A stretch of DNA of 64,000 nucleotides from CAZOWW01 sp964583765 (lineage in GTDB: Bacteria; Actinomycetota; Actinomycetes; Actinomycetales; Kineosporiaceae), in contig CAZOWW010000004.1 in assembly GCA_964583765.1 (NCBI GenBank), positions 1 to 64,000 of the forward strand, read 5' to 3'. The position numbers and the translations under genes are program-made. The notes beneath the pieces are model-generated. The model was not told the origin of the DNA and did not search any database. It saw only the letters and a list, made by a program, of their open reading frames with translations. Below, piece by piece: positions 24,739-32,682 of this stretch (position 1 is the first letter of the stretch; each line of letters opens with the position of its first letter).

Positions 24739-25839
24739 TCATCCGCCGCTGCGGCGGGCGGCCAGCCGATCCGTCCGGGGCCAGCGGACGTCGTGGGCCC
24801 AGCCCAGCTGCTCGAAGATCCGGATCAGTCGGGCGCTGGCGTCGACCTGGCCCCGCAGGACTCCGTGCCGGGCGCAGGTGGGATCGGCGTGGTGGAGGTT
24901 GTGCCAGGACTCGCCGAACGAGAGCACCGCCAACCACCAGACGTTGCCGGAGTGGTCCCGGCTCTGGAACGGCTGCGCGCCCAGGGCGTGACAGATGGAG
25001 TTGATCGACCAGGTCACGTGGTGCAGCAGTCCCACCCGCACGAGCACGCCCCAGAAGAAGGCGGTCGCGGCGCCCTGCCAGGACCAGGTGAGCAGACCCC
25101 CCGCGACGGGCGGCAGGAGGAGCGAGACCGCGACGAGGGCCGGGAACGCCCGGGAGACCCGCCGCACGTCCTTGTCGGCGAGAAGGTCGGGCGTGTACCG
25201 GCGGGGGTTGGTGCGTTCCCGGTCGAACAGCCACCCGGTGTGGGCGTAGACGAGTCCCTTGGCCAGGGCCGGCACCGAGGTGCCGTACCGCCAGGGGGAG
25301 TGGGGGTCGCCCTCCCGGTCGCTGAAGGCATGGTGCCGGCGGTGATCGGCCACCCAGTCGATCACGGGTCCCTCGATCGCCAGGGAGCCGGCGACGGCCA
25401 GGGCGATCCGTAACGGACGGACGGCCTTGAACGCGCCGTGGGTGAAGTGCCGGTGGAAGCCCACCGTGATCCCCAGACCCGAGACCAGGTACATGACCGC
25501 GCTGATCGTGACGTCGGTCCAGCCCAGGCCTCGGCCCCAGGCCAGTGGCACGGCCAGCACCAGGGCGAGGAACGGCACCCCGATGAACAGGGCGAGTGCC
25601 ACCTGCTCGCCGGTGCCCTTGCGGGTGTCGTCCAGGATCGGTTCGGGTCCTCCGCCGCTCCCGCCGGACGTCTTTTCCGCCGTGCCGGCCTGGTGGTCCG
25701 CCGGGGCCCCGCGGCCCGGAACGCCCCGATCGCCGCCTCGGTGAGGACCACCGGGTCGGTCGCGGTTCGGCGTCCCGGTGGTTGGGGCGACGTCGACGGG
25801 CGCCACGGCGGAAGGTGCAGGGACAGGTGGCGGCGTCAT
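24739..25839 (-). CDS. Membrane fatty acyl-CoA desaturase (delta-9 type)
   Basis: A 366-aa di-iron membrane enzyme that puts a double bond into saturated acyl chains. All three histidine boxes are present: HRHFTH in GFHRHFTHGAF, HRRHH in DHRRHHAFSD and HNLHH in ESWHNLHHADP. Four hydrophobic segments flank them in the usual order (ALALFIGVPFLALVLAVPLAW first). The first 85 residues are a Pro/Gly-rich, charged extension. ATG 25839 has GGAGG at proper spacing; longer readings run through the promoter palindromes. It heads a gene string with the TetR and MarR genes. Confidence 0.92.
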   Translation of the reverse strand: MTPPPVPAPSAVAPVDVAPTTGTPNRDRPGGPHRGGDRGVPGRGAPADHQAGTAEKTSGGSGGGPEPILDDTRKGTGEQVALALFIGVPFLALVLAVPLAWGRGLGWTDVTISAVMYLVSGLGITVGFHRHFTHGAFKAVRPLRIALAVAGSLAIEGPVIDWVADHRRHHAFSDREGDPHSPWRYGTSVPALAKGLVYAHTGWLFDRERTNPRRYTPDLLADKDVRRVSRAFPALVAVSLLLPPVAGGLLTWSWQGAATAFFWGVLVRVGLLHHVTWSINSICHALGAQPFQSRDHSGNVWWLAVLSFGESWHNLHHADPTCARHGVLRGQVDASARLIRIFEQLGWAHDVRWPRTDRLAARRSGG

Positions 25840-25892
25840 GGCGTCCTCCGGGGAATGGACAGGCCAGGATGTGTGATCCAGGACACTCTTGT

Positions 25893-25906
25893 TTACGGCA
25901 CCGTAA
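25893..25906. promoter_or_regulatory. Palindromic operator 1 of the desaturase promoter
   Basis: TTACGGCACCGTAA is a perfect 6-2-6 inverted repeat lying 54 bases before the desaturase start. The size and form suit a TetR-family protein. Confidence 0.65.
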
Positions 25907-25907
25907 C

Positions 25908-25921
25908 TTACGGATCCGTAT
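25908..25921. promoter_or_regulatory. Palindromic operator 2 of the desaturase promoter
   Basis: TTACGGATCCGTAT repeats the first site with the same 6-2-6 layout and one mismatch at the outer base. The two centres are 15 bp apart, so two dimers could bind side by side. Confidence 0.65.
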
Positions 25922-26128
25922 CCTGCATCTGGAGGTACCCGGCCCGGTCCTGCGGTCCTCCCCTCGGTCCGCCTCCGCGATCGCTGTCTCCGGGGCCGGG
26001 TGACCGGTCCGATACCACGGCCGGTGGAGGACCTTCCCGGGGTACCCGCTGCGGTCGGTGGCGTGGACTTGGCAGACTGGACCGCGCACGTGGACGGTGA
26101 CGCCCGCAGGGTGTCCCGTCCGTGGCGG

Positions 26129-26200
26129 TCCGCCCTGGTGTAACGGCAGCACACAGGCCTTTGGAGCCTTGAGGTCCCTGTTCGAATCAGGGGGGCGGAG
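26129..26200 (+). tRNA. tRNA-Gln (anticodon TTG)
   Basis: The acceptor arm TCCGCCC (26129-26135) pairs with GGGCGGA (26193-26199). The anticodon loop CTTTGGA carries TTG, read as Gln (CAA). The T arm is CCCTG-TTCGAAT-CAGGG at 26176-26192. CCA is not encoded. tRNA-Gln next to glmU is a usual actinobacterial arrangement. Confidence 0.92.
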
Positions 26201-26288
26201 CTGGCGACGGACGCGTCCGCCCCGGACGCGGCGAGTACCATGGGGATGTGTCGGTCCCCACGTCCAGGTCGCCGAGGAGGCACCGCAC

Positions 26289-27788
26289 GTGAGCGAGTCC
26301 CGCCCGGCCGCCGTCATCGTCCTCGCCGCAGGCGAGGGCACCCGGATGCACTCCGCGACCCCCAAGGTGCTGCACCGGATCGGCGGTCGCACCCTCCTGG
26401 CCCACGCGATCGTGGCCGCGCGCTCCCCGGAGCCCGACCATCTCGCCGTGGTGGTCCGCCACGAACGGGACCGAGTGGCCGCGGAGGTGCACGAGGTCGA
26501 TCCCAAGGCCGTCGTCGCCGATCAGGACGAGATCAGGGGAACCGGCCGGGCCGTGCAGTGCGCTCTGCATGCCCTGCCCGAGCTCTCCGGCACCGTCGTG
26601 GTGACCTACGGCGACGTCCCGCTGCTCGCCCCCGAGACCCTGGCCGGCCTCGTCGCGGAACACGAGCGGTCCCGGAACGCGGTGACCGTGCTCACCGCGG
26701 AGGTCGGTGATCCCACCGGGTACGGGCGGGTTCTGCGCGGCCCCGGGGGCGAGGTCACCGGGATCGTCGAGCACGCGGACGCCGACGCGGCGCAGCGGGC
26801 GGTGCGTGAGATCAATTCCGGGATCTACGCCTTCGACGCCGCGGTGCTGCGGGGCGCGCTCGAACGGATCGGTACCGACAACGCCCAGGGCGAGGTCTAC
26901 CTCACGGACGTGCTGGGGATCGCCCGCGCGGACGGTGGGCGGGTGCGGGCGCAGCTGATCGAGGACCTGTGGCAGGTCGAGGGGGTCAACGACCGCGTGC
27001 AACTGGCCCGGCTCGGCGCCGAACTCAACCGGCGCCTGCTGGAGACCTGGATGCGGGCGGGGGTGACCGTGGTCGACCCGGCCACCACCTGGGTGGACGT
27101 CGAGGTCGAGCTGGCCCGCGACGTCACGTTGCTGCCCGGCGTGCAGTTGCAGGGGACGACCGTGGTCGAGGAGGGCGCGCTGGTCGGCCCGGACACCACC
27201 CTGCTGGACTGCCGGGTCGGCGCCGGCGCGAGCGTCGTGCGCTCGCACGGCTCCGGGGCCCGGATCGCCGAGGGCGCCACCGTGGGGCCGTTCAGCTTCC
27301 TGCGCCCCGGTACCGTCCTGGGTCCCCGCGGGAAGATCGGCGCCTTCGTGGAGACCAAGAACTCCGTGATCGGCGAGGGCTCGAAGGTGCCTCACCTGTC
27401 CTACGTGGGGGACGCGACCATCGGCACCGGGGCGAACATCGGCGCGGCGACCGTCTTCGTCAACTACGACGGAGTCCACAAGCACCGCACCCAGGTCGGC
27501 GACCACGTGCGGATCGGCAGCGACACGATGCTCGTCGCACCGGTGACCGTGGGGGACGGCGCCTACACCGCCGCGGGCTCCGTGATCACCGAGGACGTCC
27601 CGGCCGGCGCCATCGGGGTCGCCCGTGGGCGTCAGCGCAATATCGAGGGCTGGGTCGAGCGTCGTCGCGCCGGCACCGCCGCCGCGACGGCCGCCGCCGC
27701 GGCCCGCCTGCGCGATGTCGTCGACCCGTCCGTCGTCCCGGATCCCCAGACCGCACCGGACCCCACCTCCGCCCCCCGACGGGAGTGA
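26289..27788 (+). CDS. glmU: Bifunctional UDP-GlcNAc pyrophosphorylase / glucosamine-1-P acetyltransferase
   Basis: GlmU makes UDP-GlcNAc for peptidoglycan by acetylating glucosamine-1-P and then transferring UMP. In the 499-aa protein the nucleotidyltransferase half starts VIVLAAGEGTRMHSATPKVLH (residues about 10-30, seen in parts) with VTYGDVPLL and REINSGIYAFD. The C-terminal half is a left-handed beta-helix of hexapeptide repeats with GPFSFLRPGTVLGPRGKIGAFVETKNS and VNYDGVHKHRT in family order. GTG 26289 has GAGGAGG upstream. The last 40 residues are an Ala/Pro-rich tail. It is followed by prs, as in other actinobacteria. Confidence 0.95.
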   Translation: MSESRPAAVIVLAAGEGTRMHSATPKVLHRIGGRTLLAHAIVAARSPEPDHLAVVVRHERDRVAAEVHEVDPKAVVADQDEIRGTGRAVQCALHALPELSGTVVVTYGDVPLLAPETLAGLVAEHERSRNAVTVLTAEVGDPTGYGRVLRGPGGEVTGIVEHADADAAQRAVREINSGIYAFDAAVLRGALERIGTDNAQGEVYLTDVLGIARADGGRVRAQLIEDLWQVEGVNDRVQLARLGAELNRRLLETWMRAGVTVVDPATTWVDVEVELARDVTLLPGVQLQGTTVVEEGALVGPDTTLLDCRVGAGASVVRSHGSGARIAEGATVGPFSFLRPGTVLGPRGKIGAFVETKNSVIGEGSKVPHLSYVGDATIGTGANIGAATVFVNYDGVHKHRTQVGDHVRIGSDTMLVAPVTVGDGAYTAAGSVITEDVPAGAIGVARGRQRNIEGWVERRRAGTAAATAAAAARLRDVVDPSVVPDPQTAPDPTSAPRRE

Positions 27789-27886
27789 GGGCCCCTGGCC
27801 GCCCGGGTGCAGCGTCGCGACCGGACGGTCTCCGTTCCCCGTCCACAGTTCACATCGACAGCACCGTGCTCGCCCGGCTGCGGGTC

Positions 27887-27903
27887 CGGGGCCTTGGGCC
27901 CCG
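27887..27903 (+). terminator. Possible terminator after glmU
   Basis: CGGGGCC at 27887-27893 pairs with GGCCCCG at 27897-27903 around a TTG loop. It lies 100 bp after glmU and 56 bp before prs. Confidence 0.4.
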
Positions 27904-27958
27904 TGCCTGGCCTGCCCAGGAACAGCCGCACCGTGACGATCAGGAGAAAGAGGCCGCA

Positions 27959-28936
27959 ATGACGGGCATCACCACCATGAGCGAGAAGCGGATGGTGCTC
28001 GTCAGCGGGCGTGCCCACCCCGAACTCGCCCGGGAGGTCGCCGAGAAACTCGACGTCGACCTGGTGCCGACCAAGGCGTACGACTTCGCGAACGGCGAGA
28101 TCTACGTCCGGTTCGGCGAGAGCGTGCGCGGCTGTGACGCGTTCGTCATCCAGAGCCACTGTGCCCCGATCAACCACTGGCTGATGGAGCAGTTGATCAT
28201 GGTAGACGCGCTCAAGCGCGCCTCCGCCAAGCGGATCACCGTGATCGCGCCCTTCTACGCCTACTCCCGCCAGGACAAGAAGCACCGTGGGCGTGAGCCC
28301 ATCTCGGCCCGTCTGGTCGCGGACCTCCTGCGCACCGCGGGGGCCAACCGGCTCATCTCGGTGGACCTGCACACCGCGCAGATCCAGGGCTTCTTCGACG
28401 GCCCGGTGGACCACCTGTGGGCCCTGCCGCTGCTCGCCGACCACGTCAGTCAGCGGGTGGACCGGTCCCGGCTCACCATCGTCAGCCCCGACGCGGGTCG
28501 GGTGCGTGTGGCCGACCTCTGGTCTGACCGGCTCGGCGCACCGCTCGCGATCATTCACAAGCGTCGCGACCCCAACGTGCCGAACCAGGTGAAGGTGCAC
28601 GAGGTGGTCGGTGCCGTGAGCGGCCGCACCTGCGTGCTCGTCGACGACATGATCGACACCGCGGGCACGATCACCCAGGCCGCCGAGGCCCTCAAGGAGA
28701 ACGGCGCCGCGGACGTCATCGTCGCCGCCACCCACGCGGTGCTCTCCGGCCCCGCCGTGGACCGGCTCAAGAACAGCGCCATCTCCGAGGTCATCGTGAC
28801 CAACACGCTCCCGATCCCCGAGGAGAGTCTCTTCCCCAAGCTCACGGTGCTCTCGATCGCCTCGATGGTGGCCCGTGCCATCCGCGAGGTCTTCGACGAC
28901 GGTTCCGTGACCAGCCTGTTCGAGGGCAACGTCTGA
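27959..28936 (+). CDS. prs: Ribose-phosphate pyrophosphokinase (PRPP synthase)
   Basis: Prs makes PRPP from ribose-5-P and ATP for nucleotide, His and Trp synthesis, and in actinobacteria also for decaprenyl-phospho-arabinose. The 325-aa protein shows KAYDFANGEIYVRF, FYAYSRQDKKHRGREPISA, the catalytic flexible-loop region, VDLHTAQIQGFFDGPVDHL, the PRPP-binding loop VLVDDMIDTAGTI, and a class I C-terminus ending LFEGNV. ATG 27959 has AGGAGAAAGAGG upstream; the frame is open further upstream only by chance. Confidence 0.96.
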   Translation: MTGITTMSEKRMVLVSGRAHPELAREVAEKLDVDLVPTKAYDFANGEIYVRFGESVRGCDAFVIQSHCAPINHWLMEQLIMVDALKRASAKRITVIAPFYAYSRQDKKHRGREPISARLVADLLRTAGANRLISVDLHTAQIQGFFDGPVDHLWALPLLADHVSQRVDRSRLTIVSPDAGRVRVADLWSDRLGAPLAIIHKRRDPNVPNQVKVHEVVGAVSGRTCVLVDDMIDTAGTITQAAEALKENGAADVIVAATHAVLSGPAVDRLKNSAISEVIVTNTLPIPEESLFPKLTVLSIASMVARAIREVFDDGSVTSLFEGNV

Positions 28937-28950
28937 TCGCACCGTGGTGT

Positions 28951-28974
28951 TCCGGGTGGGATTTCCTGCCCGGA
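28951..28974 (+). terminator. Terminator after prs
   Basis: TCCGGGTGGG at 28951-28960 pairs with CCTGCCCGGA at 28965-28974 (two G-U pairs) around an ATTT loop, 15 bp after the prs stop. Confidence 0.5.
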
Positions 28975-28986
28975 GCGCCGGGGGAC

Positions 28987-29074
28987 TACCATTCGAGGGT
29001 TGCCTCGGCGAGGGCCGCCGCTTCTGCGGGGCCGTGATCGACGCGGTGCGCCGGTTCCGGCGTCCTGTCGTCGA
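28987..29074 (+). promoter_or_regulatory. Promoter and structured leader of rplY (candidate ribosomal-protein leader RNA)
   Basis: A -10 box TACCAT lies at 28987-28992. Two hairpins follow directly: 29013-29033 (GGCC-CCGC paired with GCGG-GGCC, one bulged G, TTCT loop) and 29038-29074 (TCGACG and CGCCGG on the left pairing with CCGGCG and CGTCGA on the right). The leader continues about 215 bases without a gene to rplY. The segment resembles sequence seen before rplY in other actinobacteria and may be an autoregulatory L25 binding site; this last point is inference. Confidence 0.5.
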
Positions 29075-29290
29075 CCGGTGCCCGGATCGGTGCGGCATTT
29101 GCCGCCGTCACCGTCGAGGCCTCCCGAGCCAGTCGAATCATCCGTCCGAGCAGGACGCCGTCCGTGCCGTGCCCGGTCAGGGGTGCGTCCGTGCGCGGCG
29201 CACCCGCTCACCCGACGATCAGCAGATTCACCCGAAGAGCGCCCGTTCCACCTGACGAGCATCTGATCCACCTGACGAGGAGAGTCCGAC

Positions 29291-29869
29291 GTGTCCGAGG
29301 TCCAGCTCAAGGCCGAACCCCGCAACGAGTTCGGCAAGGGGGCGGCGCGCCGCCTGCGCCGGGCGAACAAGGTCCCGGCCGTGCTGTACGGGCACGGCGG
29401 CGAGCCGGTGCACGTGGCGCTGGACGCCCACGCGACGATGCTCGCCCTCAAGCACACCAACGCCCTGCTGTCGGTGAACCTGGACGGCAAGTCCCAGCTC
29501 GCGCTCCCGAAGGACATCCAGCGCGACGCGCTGCGCGGCACCATCGAGCACGTCGATCTGCTCGTGGTGCGCCGTGGCGAGAAGGTGCACGTCGAGGTCC
29601 GGGTGCAGGTGCGCGGCACCTCGTTCTCGGGCACCGTCGTGAGCGTCGAGCTCTCCAACCTCACCCTGGAGGCCGAGGCCACCTCGATCCCGGCCCTCGT
29701 CGAGGTGGATGTCGAGGGTGCCCAGGCAGGCCTCCAGATCCACGCCCGTGACATCGTCCTGCCCGCCGGGTCCACCCTGGTGACCGACGCGGACGCCCTC
29801 GTGGTGCACGTCTCCGCCGCGGCCGCCGCCGAGGCCGACGCCGCCGCGGAGGAGACCGCCACCGCGTGA
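29291..29869 (+). CDS. rplY: 50S ribosomal protein L25 / general stress protein Ctc
   Basis: A 192-aa Ctc-type L25 that binds 5S rRNA. The N-terminal L25 domain (1-95) has KAEPRNEFGKGAARRLRRANKVPAVLYGHG in recognisable order, and the C-terminal Ctc beta domain (96-180) includes VEVRVQVRGTSFSGTVV and HARDIVLPAGSTLV. An Ala/Glu-rich tail ends the protein. GTG 29291 has a GAGGAGAG ribosome site. The stop overlaps the pth start (GTGA), so the two are coupled. Confidence 0.95.
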   Translation: MSEVQLKAEPRNEFGKGAARRLRRANKVPAVLYGHGGEPVHVALDAHATMLALKHTNALLSVNLDGKSQLALPKDIQRDALRGTIEHVDLLVVRRGEKVHVEVRVQVRGTSFSGTVVSVELSNLTLEAEATSIPALVEVDVEGAQAGLQIHARDIVLPAGSTLVTDADALVVHVSAAAAAEADAAAEETATA

Positions 29870-30492
29870 GCGACGGGGTCGGATCCACGGACGAGCTTCC
29901 CTGGCTGGTGGTGGGGCTGGGTAACCCCGGCCCCACCTATGCCGGGAATCGCCACAATGTGGGCGTCATGGTCGTCGACGTGCTCGCCGCGCGTCTCGGT
30001 GAGCGATGGTCCGCCCGGCGGGCCCGGGCCGAGTTGGTGCAGGCCCGGCTCGCCCCGGTGGCCGGTGTCCCCGGTCCGCGGCTGGTGCTGGCCAAGCCGA
30101 TGTCTTTCATGAACCTCAGCGGGGGGCCGGTCGGCGAGCTCGCCCGGTTCTTCCGCACCCCGCCCGCCCAGGTGCTCGTGGTCCACGACGACCTGGACCT
30201 GCCCTACGGGACGCTGCGCCTCAAGCGTGGTGGGGGCGAGGGCGGACACAACGGCCTGCGGTCCGTCACCCAGGTGCTGGGCACCCGGGACTACTCGCGA
30301 TTGCGGGTGGGCATCGGGCGTCCCCCGGGACGAATGGATCCGGCGGACTTCGTGCTCCGGGACTTCAGCACCGCGGAGCGCCGGGATCTTGAGCTGCTGA
30401 TCGACGACGCCGCCGATGCCGTCGAGTCGGTGCTGCGCGTCGGCTGGGACCGCGCGCAGAACGGGGTCAACACCCAGGCCTCCCGGGGCTGA
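29866..30492 (+). CDS. pth: Peptidyl-tRNA hydrolase
   Basis: Pth frees peptides from tRNAs that drop off ribosomes. The 208-aa protein shows VVGLGNPGPTYAGNRHNVG, with the catalytic His of NRHN, PMSFMNLSG, VVHDDLDLPYG with the catalytic Asp, and GGGEGGHNGLRS. GTG 29866 overlaps the rplY stop. The 20 bases that carry its stop are duplicated 26 bp downstream. Confidence 0.96.
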   Translation: MSDGVGSTDELPWLVVGLGNPGPTYAGNRHNVGVMVVDVLAARLGERWSARRARAELVQARLAPVAGVPGPRLVLAKPMSFMNLSGGPVGELARFFRTPPAQVLVVHDDLDLPYGTLRLKRGGGEGGHNGLRSVTQVLGTRDYSRLRVGIGRPPGRMDPADFVLRDFSTAERRDLELLIDDAADAVESVLRVGWDRAQNGVNTQASRG

Positions 30493-30523
30493 TCGGACGC
30501 TCCGCCTCCCGGGGCTGATCGGA
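30478..30523 (+). repeat. 20-bp duplication across the pth stop codon
   Basis: GCCTCCCGGGGCTGATCGGA at 30478-30497 is repeated exactly at 30504-30523. Both copies carry the TGA. Confidence 0.9.
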
Positions 30524-30986
30524 TGCGGAGCCTGCCGCGGGAAGGCCGGCATCCGGCCTCGGCGCGAGACGGGTGTGACATCTCGCGGTGCTGCGGCGCT
30601 GTTCCTGTCGAGGAGGTGCGTCCGGGGAGGACCGCCGTGCTGCACCACGGCCGGGTCGCGCCCGGACGCGCTCCCGGACGGTGCGACCCGGCCGTGGTGG
30701 CGACGGGTCCGCGTGCCCCTGGGGAGTGTGACGAAGACGTCACGCGCGATGGCGTCGAGTGTCGCCCCGCTTCAGTTGCGATATGGAACCGTGGCATCAC
30801 GGGTCGTAGCAGAACGCAGTGGGGGTCACCCGAACGTACGGCTTTCCGGTAAACCGCGCGTCGCAACTCGCGGAGTTCCCGTCTGCGCGCCTCCCTTTCA
30901 CTCTATGTTTGGCTCAGTCGCCAGTACGGTGAGTGGCCGGGTCCGCGAGTATCCGGCGTCACCCGCGCCTGATCCGGGAGTGCGCC
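30493..30986 (+). other. Intergenic region at the border of the exopolysaccharide block
   Basis: This 494-bp gap has no credible gene. It holds the second pth-stop copy, a very strong hairpin at 30643-30699 and, near its end, a possible -10 (TATGTT at 30904-30909) for the sugar-transferase gene. Confidence 0.5.
30643..30699. terminator. 17-bp perfect hairpin between pth and the exopolysaccharide genes
   Basis: Bases 30643-30659 (CACCACGGCCGGGTCGC) pair without mismatch with 30683-30699 around a 23-base loop. No T-tract follows. It may end the rplY-pth transcript or insulate the following promoter. Confidence 0.55.
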
Positions 30987-32552
30987 GTGTCCTTTGCCGT
31001 CCTGCCCGAGCACGTGACCGGCGACGGCGCCGTGACCCAGGGGACCTCCGCCGGGGAGCCAGGTGCCGCGGTGTCGTCCGCGCGCCCCCCGGCCTTCAGC
31101 CCGGACACCGGCAGCTTCGCCGCCGTCGCGATCGCGCCCCCCGAGCCCGTGACACTCGGTCCACGAGTGATCATGCGGCGGTACCAGTGGGCCGCGGTCA
31201 CCGCCGACTTCGCCGTGGCGAACCTCGCGATCTTCCTGGCCTACCTGTTCCGCTTCGGAGTGGCCTACTCCGACCAGTACCTCGAGCTGAGCCTGGTCCT
31301 GCCGGTGGCGTGGGTGCTCCTGGTCGCCTTCCGCCGCGGCTACGAGTCGCGGTTCCTGGGCACCGGTCCCGAGGAGCCCCGGCGCATCCTGTCCGCGGCC
31401 CAGATCCTGTTCACGGTCATCGCGGTGCTCTCGTTCCTGTCGCAGAGCAACGTGTCCCGCGGGTACGTGCTGCTGGCGATGCCCATGATGGTGCTGTTCA
31501 CCCTGGCGGACCGCTGGGGCCTGCGGAAGTGGCTCTACCGGCTGCGCGGTCGGGGGGTCGGCCTGCAGAAGGTCGTCGTCGCCGGTCGGGCCGACGCGGT
31601 CGTCTCGGTCATCGACAAGATGGACAGCGAACCGCGGCACGGGCTCGTGGCGGTGGGCGCCTGCGTCCCGACCGCCGGGGTGCAGGTCTCCCACGTGCAC
31701 GGCGTCCCGGTGCTCGGTGATCCTGGCCGGCTGCTCGACGCCGTCGACCTGACGCACGCGGACGTGGTGGCCGTGGTCTCGCACCCCGATCTGTCCGGCA
31801 ACGCGCTGCGGCGGCTCTCCTGGGCCCTGGAGGAGCGCGGCGTCGAGCTCGTGGTCTCCCCGGGCATCATGGAGGTGGCGGGCGAGCGCCTGTCGATCCG
31901 CCCGGTCTCCGGCCTCTCCCTGCTGCACCTGGAGCCCCCGGCCAACCGGGGTGGCCGCATGCTGCTCAAGGCGATCTTCGACCGCACGCTGGCCGGCCTG
32001 CTGCTGCTGCTCATCTCGCCCCTGATGCTGCTCATCGCGCTGGCGATCAAGCTCTCCGACCGGGGTCCGGTGCTGTTCCGGCAGACCCGGATCGGCATGC
32101 ACGGCCGCGAGTTCACCATGTTCAAGCTGCGCTCGATGGTGCCCAACGCCGAGGAGCGCCTGGCCGAGGTCATGCACCTGAGCGAGGGCAACGAGGTGCT
32201 GTTCAAGATGCGCCGCGACCCCCGGGTGACCCGGATCGGCGGCGTGCTGCGGCGCTTCTCCCTCGACGAGCTGCCCCAGCTGCTGAACGTGCTCCGCGGG
32301 GACATGTCCATGGTCGGGCCGCGGCCGCCGTTGCCGGCGGAGGTCGCGGGCTACTCCAGCGACGCCGTGCGGCGGCTCCGGGTGCGCCCCGGCCTGACCG
32401 GTCTGTGGCAGATCAGCGGTCGCAGTGACCTCTCCTGGGAGGAGTCCCTGCGACTGGACCTGCGCTACGTGGACAACTGGTCCATGGCGATGGACCTGAT
32501 GATCCTGTGGCGCACGGGACGGGCCGTGCTGCACGGATCCGGCGCCTACTGA
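30987..32552 (+). CDS. Polyprenyl-phosphate sugar-1-phosphate transferase that starts exopolysaccharide synthesis
   Basis: A 521-aa membrane enzyme of the WbaP/CpsE family that loads the first sugar phosphate onto undecaprenyl phosphate. After about 45 residues come four membrane spans, a soluble Rossmann-like middle domain (VVVAGRADAVVSVI), a fifth span (LAGLLLLLISPLMLLIALAIKL in parts) and the catalytic domain: RQTRIGMHGREF, KLRSM, RRFSLDELPQLLNVLRGDMSMVGPRP and RPGLTGLWQISGRS. GTG 30987 follows GGGAG at six bases and is preferred to GTG 30933. The sugar (glucose, galactose or another) is not predictable. It is the first gene of the polysaccharide block. Confidence 0.9.
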   Translation: MSFAVLPEHVTGDGAVTQGTSAGEPGAAVSSARPPAFSPDTGSFAAVAIAPPEPVTLGPRVIMRRYQWAAVTADFAVANLAIFLAYLFRFGVAYSDQYLELSLVLPVAWVLLVAFRRGYESRFLGTGPEEPRRILSAAQILFTVIAVLSFLSQSNVSRGYVLLAMPMMVLFTLADRWGLRKWLYRLRGRGVGLQKVVVAGRADAVVSVIDKMDSEPRHGLVAVGACVPTAGVQVSHVHGVPVLGDPGRLLDAVDLTHADVVAVVSHPDLSGNALRRLSWALEERGVELVVSPGIMEVAGERLSIRPVSGLSLLHLEPPANRGGRMLLKAIFDRTLAGLLLLLISPLMLLIALAIKLSDRGPVLFRQTRIGMHGREFTMFKLRSMVPNAEERLAEVMHLSEGNEVLFKMRRDPRVTRIGGVLRRFSLDELPQLLNVLRGDMSMVGPRPPLPAEVAGYSSDAVRRLRVRPGLTGLWQISGRSDLSWEESLRLDLRYVDNWSMAMDLMILWRTGRAVLHGSGAY

Positions 32553-32563
32553 CCTGCCGAGGC

Positions 32564-32682
32564 ACTCCCGGACGCTCTGCCCTGCCCGGGCGTCGTGCGG
32601 CCAGGGTCACCTATTCTCGATAAGCGAGATCGAATTTCCTCGGGTAGCGTCGGAGCCCCACCGCCGCCGTCCCGGGAGTGCC
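32564..32682 (+). repeat. Inverted repeat spanning the cysQ upstream region
   Basis: An 11-base element (GGCACTCCCGG, 32561-32571) recurs inverted at 32672-32682 (CCGGGAGTGCC), covering the cysQ ribosome site and start. Between them is a small palindrome TCTCG-ATAAG-CGAGA at 32615-32629 and a -10-like TATTCT at 32612-32617. Confidence 0.35.

Larger units (their letters stand above)
25840..26128. other. Intergenic region between desaturase and tRNA-Gln
   Basis: This stretch holds the desaturase promoter with twin TetR-type operators at 25893-25921. The remaining bases up to the tRNA presumably include its promoter; no clear boxes were seen. Confidence 0.5.
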
